Of a stretch of 64,000 nt of DNA, positions 44,521 to 52,748 are shown piece by piece. The stretch is from Helicobacter colisuis (GTDB taxonomy: Bacteria; Campylobacterota; Campylobacteria; Campylobacterales; Helicobacteraceae): contig NZ_JAMOKX010000005.1 of assembly GCF_023646285.1 (NCBI RefSeq), forward strand, positions 62,001-126,000, given 5' to 3'. Made by a program: the position numbers and the translations under genes. Under the pieces are notes generated by a model. The model did no database searches. It saw only the letters and a program-made list of their open reading frames with translations, and had not been told where the DNA came from. The stretch's first letter is position 1; every line of letters begins with the position of its first letter.

Positions 44521-46926
44521 TTAAATCTCCCCCTTCAACTTCCTAATTTCAAACAACAGCTTAACATATCCACCCTTATACCAAGTTTTACTTGCTTTAA
44601 TAAAAGCTTCTCCTAGTTTATAAGTAAGACATTCTTTTTCTTTTAAAGATTCTTGATAATCAGGATATGATTCTAGATTAGGGAGTTTAAGATTAGGATT
44701 CTTTTTAATAGCTTCTTGGTATTGTTGTTGTTCTTGTTTATGTTTATCTTTGATATAAGATAAAACATAAGGCATTCTAATATAGCCTAGTAAAGATTTA
44801 GAATTTTCTATCATAGCTTGTCCTAGTTTGTATGATAGATGATTGTGGATTCTATCTTTAGCAGTAGCAAGAGTATTAAGATAAGCAAGTTTTCCTTTAA
44901 AGTTAGAAGTGTTTTGAATGAAATGAGAAGTATTTGGATTAGAAATTAAAATCTTGTTTGCAGATTCTAGTTCTTTGGTTTTAGAATCTAATTGTTTTTT
45001 AGTGGAATCTAATTGATTCTTAGTTTGAATTAATTCTTGATTCTTTAATTCTAATTCCTGTAAAACATTAGATTCATATCCTAATTCTTTTTCAAGTTGT
45101 TTGGTGTGTAATTGTTTATTGATTAGATCTTGTTTAGCTTCTTGAATTTGTATTTGCTTTAATAGATTATCTTGTTCTAGATTCTTTATCTCTAGAGTTT
45201 GTTTTTTAATGGGGAGAGAAGAGAGTTCTTTAACTTTAGAATCAAGTTGTTGTTTAGTGGAATCTAATTCTTTTTGAGTGGAATTGAGTTGAATTTTAGC
45301 GGAATCTAATTGATTCTTGGTTTGGGTGAGTTGTTGAGTTTTAGAAGTTAATTCTTGAGTCTTAGTTTGGATGATTTGGTCTTGTTGATGGAGTTGGGTT
45401 GCTAGTTTATCAACAAATTCTACATTTTCCAAAGGTATTTTAATCTCAAATTGTTTTTCTAGCTTATATTGTTTGACAATCAATTCCACCTTGGGAACTT
45501 CTAAACGATGCATTTTAAGATTTTTAACCTTAAGTTTATTCTCTCTACTAAGCTCTTCCAAAACTTCTGCGGCAAGATTGTAAAGATGTTGCCAAACAAT
45601 GTGATAGTTAAAATAAAAAGGACCTTTATAATCCACTACTTGATGATATTGTTTTGCTGTCTTTTTTATATGTGTGTGTGTAATGCCTTGCAATTCCCCT
45701 TTAGTGGTAATATGTTCCCTATAAGATTCCAAGGGGATGAGTACTACTCCAGGCTTTTTACAAAATGCAAATGGAGTTAACCCAGTTGTGGATACTTCTG
45801 ATATTGCGATATCACACATCGAACAACATTGTATCTTTGTCCTATAATCATAACCACTTAAAGATTCCAATGCAATCTTTGTCCCATTTGGACTAAAAAT
45901 AGCAAAAGAACTTTCAGTATATTCTCCACTATCTTTTACTTCAAAAACTTTCTTTATATTTTCTACAATTCTCCAAAAATCTTGCAAATTTTCTTTTACT
46001 TCTATTCTCTCTCCATCATAAGCTGTCATTCCATCTATAAAGACTTTAATGCTTGAAAAATATTGACTAAGATTTTTCAGTATTAATGGGATTCCTTCCC
46101 ATTGCTCAAGCCATGCTCTCCTTTGTCCAGGAATACCAAACCATATAGAGAGATCAAATTCATTTTGCAATCTCAAATCACTTCTGCAGCTATCTGTGTA
46201 AACACTTGAAAATGATTTCACAAACTCTTTTTCATATGTGGTCATTACATAATCTATCGGCACTAAATAAAGCCATACCATAATATACTTTTCATTATCC
46301 AAGTGAGCATCATCGATACTATCCGGTTTGTAAAAAGGCTTAATAAATTTGATTTTATTTTGGTTTATATAGCCTGATACCCCAACATAATGCGAATACA
46401 GATGTGAAAAAAAATGATATGGACGATGATTTCCTAGAGCAAAAAGGAACTCTCTATTGTTTTCATCGCAAAACTCCTTTAAGTGGCAAATATTTTTTAA
46501 TGCTCCTAAATTCAACCAATTTCCTTGAACCCTAAAGATATTGCTATCTATTATTAAATAATTTATAAAGCAATACTGCTGAACAATAATCCAAGGATGC
46601 TTAAAGTCTTTATCAACCATTAATAAAAAATTTGTTAGTCCGCCATCATAGAATGAACTTATAGCATAAGATTGAACATTATAAATCGGATGACAAAGCA
46701 TAAACTCTCTATCTTTTGACTTTTGAATAGCAAAATCTAGAAGCTTATTATATTGTTTCTGTATCATATTAAATATCAACTCATTAGTTTCATTTTTGCT
46801 ATATTTTTCACAACAATACTGTGTTATATTATTAAACATTTTCTCAGAATTCAAAACAATACTATCAATGTAATCCCTAACATTGTTTTCACTATTCTTC
46901 CTTACATTCTCATCTATGTTAATCAT
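44521..46926 (-). CDS. Large glycosyltransferase-like protein with coiled coil and shared C-terminal module
   Basis: An 801-residue protein in three parts. Residues 1-500 look like a GT-B type glycosyltransferase of unknown family: IWFGIPGQRRAWLEQWEGIP (near 261), KVFIDGMTAYDGE and MCDIAISEVSTTGLTPFAFC followed by KKPGVVLIP (near 371-398), reminiscent of GT61-like donor sites. Residues 505-660 are a coiled coil made of seven-residue repeats such as QLDSTKQ and ELDSTKQ. Residues 685-800 are a conserved module holding two versions of a YKLG-x-A-x-I motif (SYKLGQAMIENSKSLLGYI and TYKLGEAFIKASKTWYKGG). The module is shared with the next gene upstream. Function of the module is unknown; attachment to a partner or membrane surface is a guess. 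Confidence 0.7.
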   Translation of the reverse strand: MINIDENVRKNSENNVRDYIDSIVLNSEKMFNNITQYCCEKYSKNETNELIFNMIQKQYNKLLDFAIQKSKDREFMLCHPIYNVQSYAISSFYDGGLTNFLLMVDKDFKHPWIIVQQYCFINYLIIDSNIFRVQGNWLNLGALKNICHLKEFCDENNREFLFALGNHRPYHFFSHLYSHYVGVSGYINQNKIKFIKPFYKPDSIDDAHLDNEKYIMVWLYLVPIDYVMTTYEKEFVKSFSSVYTDSCRSDLRLQNEFDLSIWFGIPGQRRAWLEQWEGIPLILKNLSQYFSSIKVFIDGMTAYDGERIEVKENLQDFWRIVENIKKVFEVKDSGEYTESSFAIFSPNGTKIALESLSGYDYRTKIQCCSMCDIAISEVSTTGLTPFAFCKKPGVVLIPLESYREHITTKGELQGITHTHIKKTAKQYHQVVDYKGPFYFNYHIVWQHLYNLAAEVLEELSRENKLKVKNLKMHRLEVPKVELIVKQYKLEKQFEIKIPLENVEFVDKLATQLHQQDQIIQTKTQELTSKTQQLTQTKNQLDSAKIQLNSTQKELDSTKQQLDSKVKELSSLPIKKQTLEIKNLEQDNLLKQIQIQEAKQDLINKQLHTKQLEKELGYESNVLQELELKNQELIQTKNQLDSTKKQLDSKTKELESANKILISNPNTSHFIQNTSNFKGKLAYLNTLATAKDRIHNHLSYKLGQAMIENSKSLLGYIRMPYVLSYIKDKHKQEQQQYQEAIKKNPNLKLPNLESYPDYQESLKEKECLTYKLGEAFIKASKTWYKGGYVKLLFEIRKLKGEI
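44560..44864 (-). repeat. Direct repeat copy A: shared C-terminal module
   Basis: This 305-base stretch is about 95 per cent identical (about 15 mismatches counted by eye, no gaps) to 46982-47286. It encodes residues from AKDRIHNHLSYK to the YKGGYVK region of the 801-residue protein. Confidence 0.9.
45217..45371 (-). repeat. In-frame 21-bp degenerate tandem repeats (heptad coiled coil)
   Basis: About seven consecutive 21-base units encoding QLTQTKN, QLDSAKI, QLNSTQK, ELDSTKQ, QLDSKVK. A second block at 44941-45048 encodes QLDSTKK and QLDSKTK. Gain or loss of units would lengthen or shorten the coil without changing frame. Confidence 0.75.
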
Positions 46927-46936
46927 TCTAATCCTT

Positions 46937-49219
46937 TTATTGCTTAAATCTCTCTTTCAACCTCCTCACTTCAAACCACATCTTAACATATCCACCCTTA
47001 TACCAAGTTTTATTAGCTTTTATAAAAGCTTCTCCTAGTTTGTAAGTAAGACATTCTTTTTCTTTTAAAGATTCTTTGTAATCAGGATAAGATTCTAAAT
47101 TAGGGAGTTTAAGATTAGGATTCTTTTTAATAGCTTCTTGGTATTGTTGTTGTTCTTGTTTATGTTTTTCTTTGATATAAGATAAAACATAAGGCATTCT
47201 AATATAGCCTAGTAAAGATTTAGAATTTTCTATTATAGTTTCTCCTAGTTTATAGGAGAGATGATTGTGGATTCTATCTTTAGCAGTTCCATAGCGGAGA
47301 GTGAAGTTTAGTTCTTTAGTTTTGGAATTTAATTGGCTATTGGTTTGGGTGAGTTGTTGGGTTTTAGAAGTTAGCTCTTGTTTAAGAGAATCAAGAGAGA
47401 TTTTATCGGCTTGAGGTTCATTATCGCTAGTTTTAGCTTCTGGCTGTTGCGAGTTTGACTGCGATTTATTTGATTGGACAATTCCTTCTTCTTGTTTTGT
47501 CAATAAAGCTTCTATTTCTTTTTTACAAGATAAAAACTCTTTATTGTTTGGTTGCGATTTTAAAGAATATTGAATAAATTTTAGGGCATTAGAAGGATTT
47601 TTTTGAAAAAGCGAAATCTTAGCTGCAATGTAGCTGATATAGGGATAATCCCCAGAAGAGCAGGAAAAGTAATTTTGAAATTGCGGCAAAAACACTACAT
47701 ATTGTCCCCACAAAACTCCCAACAATGTATCTATAAACTCTTCTTTCCTGTCAATTAAAATATTCTCTAGATATTTATTTGCCCTTTCAAGCTGCCCATC
47801 TTTCATCAATATATCCATCAACATCACTCTAAATGCAGAATTATTACAATCAAACTCCAATCCATTATTCACTAAATTAATTTTTGTCGAAATGTTAATG
47901 TTAAGCTTATTGCATGCCAAATCAAGAGCATAAGCACAACTAGCTGATTTCTGTATCCAATGCGCATCAAATCTATCAAAATAATTTAAAATGCTGTCAA
48001 AAATTTCTTGTATGGAGAAAAATTGATTAAAATTTTTTAACTCCGCATCACCAAGTGCTGCAGCAAATTTAGAATAAGTGGAATGATTAGCCAAAACCAT
48101 TATTGCTTTTGACATCAAAACAATTTCATATATGGTGGTTTGCATCGTGTTAAAATTACTATGAAGCTCTGAAGCAATAAAAAATCTACCATCAAGTGAA
48201 TAATCATTTAAAAATTCCTTAATGACCAAATTTGCCTTTGTATCTGCCCCAAATAAAACTACTTTTTTATTTTCTTTTTCAATAAAATATTTTATTGCAT
48301 ATATAGCAACTTCCATAGGAAAAACATATTTCATAACAATTGGAGAAAATATTTTTTTTCGAAAATATTTATTATAAATACTATCTCCGCCTCGCATATG
48401 AATAGCAACAAACTCTCCAAGTTCCTCTGCTTTTTTATCGCTCTCTCGTATTGCCTGCTTGTATTTGCTTTTAAAGGGAATGCTTCTAAATATTTTACCA
48501 AAATCTCTCAAATACTCTTTTTCATCCAAGTCTTTTAAATGTTTTTGATTTGGAATATAATAATTCATCACATAAGAACCCCAAGGCTTCTTATAGGGTT
48601 TATCATTTAATTCTTCAATGCTATTAAAACATAATACATTGGTATCACCTTTACCTAATTTCTCCTTATAAGAATGCTTATCAATAAAATCTTGCTCGAA
48701 AATCTCAATATCATCATCCAAAAAAACCCCACCAGGCTCATCTACTTTACGCCAAGTGTAACCGAATTTAAACCCAGTTTTTTGCGATAAATACATTGCA
48801 GTAATAAACGCGATCATTCTCGAACCAAAAGCATCCAACCTTCCAGCCACCAATATCCCTTTAATTCTTCTTTTAAAGGCAGAGATCTTAGCAATATTTT
48901 TAAAATCCAAAGAAAAAATCTGAATTTCACTAATTAATCTCTCTTTGTTGAATGATATGATTATTTCCCCAACACCATCCCCCAAAAAAATTTTTTGACC
49001 GACATTATCTTCGATATTATTCTGATAATATTTGACAATTATTTTCTGCACTTCTTCATTGTTAGCTTCATGATTTAAGGTTATTTTCAAGCATTCTAAC
49101 TGGCATTCCTTATCAAGAAGAACAGACAAATAATTTTCATTGTTTTTAACTATACAATTAACCTCCTCTAGATCATCCATTTTCCATACAAAACTTCTCT
49201 CTCTATTGCAAAAATACAT
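46937..49219 (-). CDS. Fucosyltransferase-fold-like glycosyltransferase with shared C-terminal module
   Basis: A 760-residue protein. Residues 1-110 are a beta-rich region (LDKECQLECLKITLNHE, IFLGDGVGEIIISF) that could be a discoidin-like domain. Residues 115-410 resemble GT-B fucosyltransferases: VAGRLDAFGSRMIAFITAMY near 125, VAIHMRGGDSIY near 271 (like the HxRRGD of GT11), VVLFGADTKANLVIKEFL near 320, and VLMSKAIMVLANHSTYSKFA near 367. Residues about 415-560 are helical, TPR-like. A short Ser/Gln linker and coil (QELTSKTQQLTQTNSQL) precede the same module as in the downstream gene (645-760). The ATG follows AAAGGAGG. Confidence 0.7.
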   Translation of the reverse strand: MYFCNRERSFVWKMDDLEEVNCIVKNNENYLSVLLDKECQLECLKITLNHEANNEEVQKIIVKYYQNNIEDNVGQKIFLGDGVGEIIISFNKERLISEIQIFSLDFKNIAKISAFKRRIKGILVAGRLDAFGSRMIAFITAMYLSQKTGFKFGYTWRKVDEPGGVFLDDDIEIFEQDFIDKHSYKEKLGKGDTNVLCFNSIEELNDKPYKKPWGSYVMNYYIPNQKHLKDLDEKEYLRDFGKIFRSIPFKSKYKQAIRESDKKAEELGEFVAIHMRGGDSIYNKYFRKKIFSPIVMKYVFPMEVAIYAIKYFIEKENKKVVLFGADTKANLVIKEFLNDYSLDGRFFIASELHSNFNTMQTTIYEIVLMSKAIMVLANHSTYSKFAAALGDAELKNFNQFFSIQEIFDSILNYFDRFDAHWIQKSASCAYALDLACNKLNINISTKINLVNNGLEFDCNNSAFRVMLMDILMKDGQLERANKYLENILIDRKEEFIDTLLGVLWGQYVVFLPQFQNYFSCSSGDYPYISYIAAKISLFQKNPSNALKFIQYSLKSQPNNKEFLSCKKEIEALLTKQEEGIVQSNKSQSNSQQPEAKTSDNEPQADKISLDSLKQELTSKTQQLTQTNSQLNSKTKELNFTLRYGTAKDRIHNHLSYKLGETIIENSKSLLGYIRMPYVLSYIKEKHKQEQQQYQEAIKKNPNLKLPNLESYPDYKESLKEKECLTYKLGEAFIKANKTWYKGGYVKMWFEVRRLKERFKQ
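46982..47286 (-). repeat. Direct repeat copy B: shared C-terminal module
   Basis: Same length and orientation as 44560-44864, starting at CTTAACATATCC and ending at CTTTAGCAG on the plus strand. Substitutions are scattered and many are silent, so the copies diverged after a recent duplication or are kept alike by gene conversion. Confidence 0.9.
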
Positions 49220-49369
49220 TTAAATATTACCTCCTTTATTAGCCACATTCGCCTTTGTAGCATTTGACCATTTAGAAACTGAACTTTGAAATGCCTTTTT
49301 ACCTTTGGCTAATTCTATTAAATCCTCTTCTTTCCAAACCATACTAGGTTCTTTTTCATTAAAAAGCAT
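49220..49369 (-). CDS. Small 49-residue frame, possible remnant of a discoidin-like domain
   Basis: An ATG at 49369 opens a 49-codon frame that ends with TAA one base before the start of the 760-residue gene, and its last codons include that gene's GGAGG site. It contains LAKGKKAFQSSVSKWSNAT, which from memory resembles the start of F5/8 type C-like domains found at the front of large Campylobacterota glycosyltransferases. It may therefore be a leftover front end of such a protein or a leader peptide. It has no obvious ribosome-binding site, so expression is doubtful. Confidence 0.4.
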   Translation of the reverse strand: MLFNEKEPSMVWKEEDLIELAKGKKAFQSSVSKWSNATKANVANKGGNI

Positions 49370-49376
49370 TCTATTT

Positions 49377-52300
49377 TCATCCAATCAAATAATTAAACTT
49401 TTGCATAATATTTTTGTTATATTTTACAGCATCAAAATATTGTGCTTGTATCTCATTGTTTAAATACTTCTTCATGCCATAAATCAATCCATCTTCACTA
49501 TTTTCCACAATCAACCCACCTTTATCTTTTAAAACACTTACATTACCAGGTATATCTGTAGCAACTATAGCCTTATCTAAAACCAAGGCTTCTAACAAAG
49601 TCATAGGTTGCCCCTCATGATTTGAGCTCATAACAAAACAATCGGCTCTTTTTAAATAAGGGAAAGGATTAAACATTCTTCCAAGTAAAAAAACATTTTT
49701 TTGTAGATTTAATTCTCTAATCAAGGATTGTAACTCATTCTTCAATGGACCATCACCTAGAATCAACAATAATGTTTTAGGATGTTCTTCATTAATAACC
49801 TTAAAGGCTCTTATCAGTTTAGCCTGATCTTTTTCCACAGAAAGTCTTGCCATATTTATAAAGATTTTATAATCCTTTTTAAAGTATTTATTTTCAACTT
49901 CGCTATCTAATTGCTCATTTGATTTTCTTATAATCCCATTATAATCGATTGTATTTTCTAGAAAATCAAATTTTGCTTCGCTTATATTATACTGCAATGC
50001 CAGATTCTTTTTGTTTTCTTCGCTAGTTTGCTTAGACACAGAAATAACCTTGTCATAATAATGATAACAATTAAAAATCTCCGCTAAATATGGATATTTT
50101 TTATTAAATTCTCCAAACATATCATTGTGTAAAAAGATTAGCTTCATACATTGAGCTCCATAGGCAAATAGTTTCGCCCAATACCTATTATACCCCTCAA
50201 AATTAATCACCACATCAAAACGACTCTCTCCATATAATCTTTGAAAATCCCTTTTATAAAGATGCCAATAAATCCCCTCTTGCTCCTTGTTAGATCTTTT
50301 GAGCTTATAAACAGGATGATTATCTAGCCAATCTTCTTCTAAAGTAGCATTTTTAGCTCCTACTCTAGGCAAAACCTGAACTTTATCCTTAATCACTTCA
50401 AACTGCTCCATTCTTTCAGGAAACATCTCAATAGTTCCAGGGTCAATCGCTAAACAAATACGATATTCTTCTTGATTGAGACTATTTACCAAATTTTGAA
50501 TAGAACTCATAATGCCATTTGGCATCATTATTCCTGCATAAAACAATAAATTCTTCTTTTTATCGGGTTTATACAAAAACTTTTCATCATAATCATCAAA
50601 GAAAAAGAAATCCACAACACGCTTAGTAGCATTTCCATCTTCATAAGGGAAAAACTTCTCTTTTAAATGCTCATAACGATTCTTTTTACTTAAAAATTCT
50701 TCATTAGACAAAAGCTCTAACACCTCACCAATGTTATTGCAACGATTTTCACTCAATTCTTCAATTTCAAAGTATAATCCCCTCTCTTGCTTGTATTCTT
50801 CATAATCATAGACAAAATAGATAATAGGTTTATCTAGCACCATAAAATCAAAAGCAATGCTGGAATAGTCTGTAATTAAAATATCCACTATACTTAGAAG
50901 CTCATTAGTGTCTATATCCCTATCATTTGCACTACGAAAATCTAAATTCTTTCCCTCTATGTATTTTAGAGTCTCATAATGCCCTCTAAAAAGAACTTTA
51001 AAGGGCATCATAGAAAGCATTTTTAGATATTCCCCAATAGCTTCTGCTTCAAATTTTGCATTACCAAAAATCCCTCTAAATGTCGGAGCATAAAGCACTA
51101 CTTTTTCTCCTTCCTTGATATCAAAACGAGCTTTCAATTCTTGATTTTTTTGAAGCGTAATATCTATCCTAGGATACCCCGTAATGAGTGCCTTACCACC
51201 ATAAATGCCCTCTATGTCATAGTCTTTTATGATTACATTTTCCACAAAGTTGCTGGGGTTAATAATATGCGTTGTTTGTAAAAAGTTTCTTTGAGTATTA
51301 TTGTGCTCCATAAACTTTGTTTTAATATATTTGCCAAGCATTTTCCATGGAGTTCCATGCCAAGTATTAAGATACTTTTGCTCCTCTCTTCTAATAAAAT
51401 AAGATGGAAATGTTGAATTATTAATCAAAAACTCTGCTCTTGCAAGATATTTCAAATAAGCATCACTACTCTTTTTAATGCAAATTAAATTACGCATCTT
51501 TCTAAACTCAGGCTTAATATCTTGTGCACTATCAATAACCCAAATGTGTGTAAAATCTTTAAATTGGGGATGATGGATACAATATAAAAAAATTGCATAA
51601 GGATTACAACTCATCAATCTCCCATGAAAAGATTCATATAAAATTGTTTTAGTTAATATGGAGGTGTTTTCAAGATAATGTGTATATATTGCTTGTTGCT
51701 TAAAAGATTTATTTTTTAACTTTTTATCATCAACTCCATAAGGCTTTTGATAAGTTATTTGTTGTTCCAAGAATTCTTCACAAGCTTCTTGAAATCTTTC
51801 CATCATTTTTAAACAATATCCCAATCTATAATGCCAAAATTGTTTGTATTCACTGCTGCGATTAACTGCTTGCTGATAACTTTGAGCTGCTTTGCTATAT
51901 TCTTTTTTTCTCTCATAAACAAACCCTAATCTATAATGTGTATAGGGTCTATGATAATTTATTTCTAATGCTTTGTTGTAATATTTTTCGGCATTATCCC
52001 AATCATATAGACGATCATAACTCATGGCTATTTTATAGAGAAAATCCTCATCTTCTCTAGCTTTACCATTTTGCTCATACCATTCCAAATAAGCACTATT
52101 TGCCTCTTTCCAATAGCCTCTTTGCTGATGAAAAACCCCCACGCCAAATCGCTTAGAATCTAGCTTACCATCTAACAACATTGCATTCTCATAAGCTTCC
52201 TTGGCTAAAGCAATATCACTTATGCCTTCTTCTTCCCTTTCATAACAAAAGCCCATTCTATAATAAAGCTCTGCATGAGTATGATCTTTATGCTCTACAA

Positions 52301-52736
52301 AATCTAATGCCTGTTGATACGATCTTGCTGCTTCTTGAAATCTAAGCATTACTTCAAGTGCAGCAGCCAAGTTCTTATAAAGTAGGAAACTACCCCCTTT
52401 TTTTGCAATTTTTACTTTAATATCTTCAACTTCCTTCCACCAAATTTTTGCATTTGTGCTACCAATTTGTTCTAAGTGATTCTCGACTTGGGACAATTGC
52501 CGTTGCCAATTTCTCATGTCTGATCTTAGCAAAACAGCTGACTCCATAAAATCTTTGGCGTTACTCCAATCTTGTTGTTTAAAATAACACATTCCAACCT
52601 TAAAGTGACATTTGGCATGATTATCCTTTGTCTTTAAGGCTTTTTGGTAATATTTTAGTGCTTTATTGTAGTCTTTATAGTAATGATAATATAGCATACC
52701 CTTTAAATAACTATAAAAAAATAATGGATTTAACAC
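49377..52736 (-). CDS. TPR / CDP-glycerol phosphotransferase / GT4 fusion protein
   Basis: An 1119-residue cytoplasmic protein with three parts. Residues 1-340 hold about seven tetratricopeptide repeats (ALKYYQKALKTKDNHAKCHF, NAEKYYNKALEINYHRPYTH). Residues about 355-735 match TagF/TagB-type CDP-glycerol glycerophosphotransferases: LNTWHGTPWKMLGKYIKTKF, VVLYAPTFRGIFGN and DILITDYSSIAFDFMVLDKP. Residues about 740-1119 are a GT4 domain: LLFYAGIMMPNGIMSSIQNL, LLILGDGPLKNELQSLI and VMSSNHEGQPMTLLEALVLD. It probably adds glycerol phosphate (or a related polyol phosphate) and a sugar in succession. GTG 52736 is chosen: AAGGAG lies five bases before it. Confidence 0.85.
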   Translation of the reverse strand: MLNPLFFYSYLKGMLYYHYYKDYNKALKYYQKALKTKDNHAKCHFKVGMCYFKQQDWSNAKDFMESAVLLRSDMRNWQRQLSQVENHLEQIGSTNAKIWWKEVEDIKVKIAKKGGSFLLYKNLAAALEVMLRFQEAARSYQQALDFVEHKDHTHAELYYRMGFCYEREEEGISDIALAKEAYENAMLLDGKLDSKRFGVGVFHQQRGYWKEANSAYLEWYEQNGKAREDEDFLYKIAMSYDRLYDWDNAEKYYNKALEINYHRPYTHYRLGFVYERKKEYSKAAQSYQQAVNRSSEYKQFWHYRLGYCLKMMERFQEACEEFLEQQITYQKPYGVDDKKLKNKSFKQQAIYTHYLENTSILTKTILYESFHGRLMSCNPYAIFLYCIHHPQFKDFTHIWVIDSAQDIKPEFRKMRNLICIKKSSDAYLKYLARAEFLINNSTFPSYFIRREEQKYLNTWHGTPWKMLGKYIKTKFMEHNNTQRNFLQTTHIINPSNFVENVIIKDYDIEGIYGGKALITGYPRIDITLQKNQELKARFDIKEGEKVVLYAPTFRGIFGNAKFEAEAIGEYLKMLSMMPFKVLFRGHYETLKYIEGKNLDFRSANDRDIDTNELLSIVDILITDYSSIAFDFMVLDKPIIYFVYDYEEYKQERGLYFEIEELSENRCNNIGEVLELLSNEEFLSKKNRYEHLKEKFFPYEDGNATKRVVDFFFFDDYDEKFLYKPDKKKNLLFYAGIMMPNGIMSSIQNLVNSLNQEEYRICLAIDPGTIEMFPERMEQFEVIKDKVQVLPRVGAKNATLEEDWLDNHPVYKLKRSNKEQEGIYWHLYKRDFQRLYGESRFDVVINFEGYNRYWAKLFAYGAQCMKLIFLHNDMFGEFNKKYPYLAEIFNCYHYYDKVISVSKQTSEENKKNLALQYNISEAKFDFLENTIDYNGIIRKSNEQLDSEVENKYFKKDYKIFINMARLSVEKDQAKLIRAFKVINEEHPKTLLLILGDGPLKNELQSLIRELNLQKNVFLLGRMFNPFPYLKRADCFVMSSNHEGQPMTLLEALVLDKAIVATDIPGNVSVLKDKGGLIVENSEDGLIYGMKKYLNNEIQAQYFDAVKYNKNIMQKFNYLIG

Positions 52737-52748
52737 AAACACTCCTTT

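Noticed and set aside
44941-45371. Regular 21-base repeats considered as a CRISPR array
   Set aside because: Repeats are contiguous, in frame and encode heptads; there are no unique spacers and no cas genes nearby.
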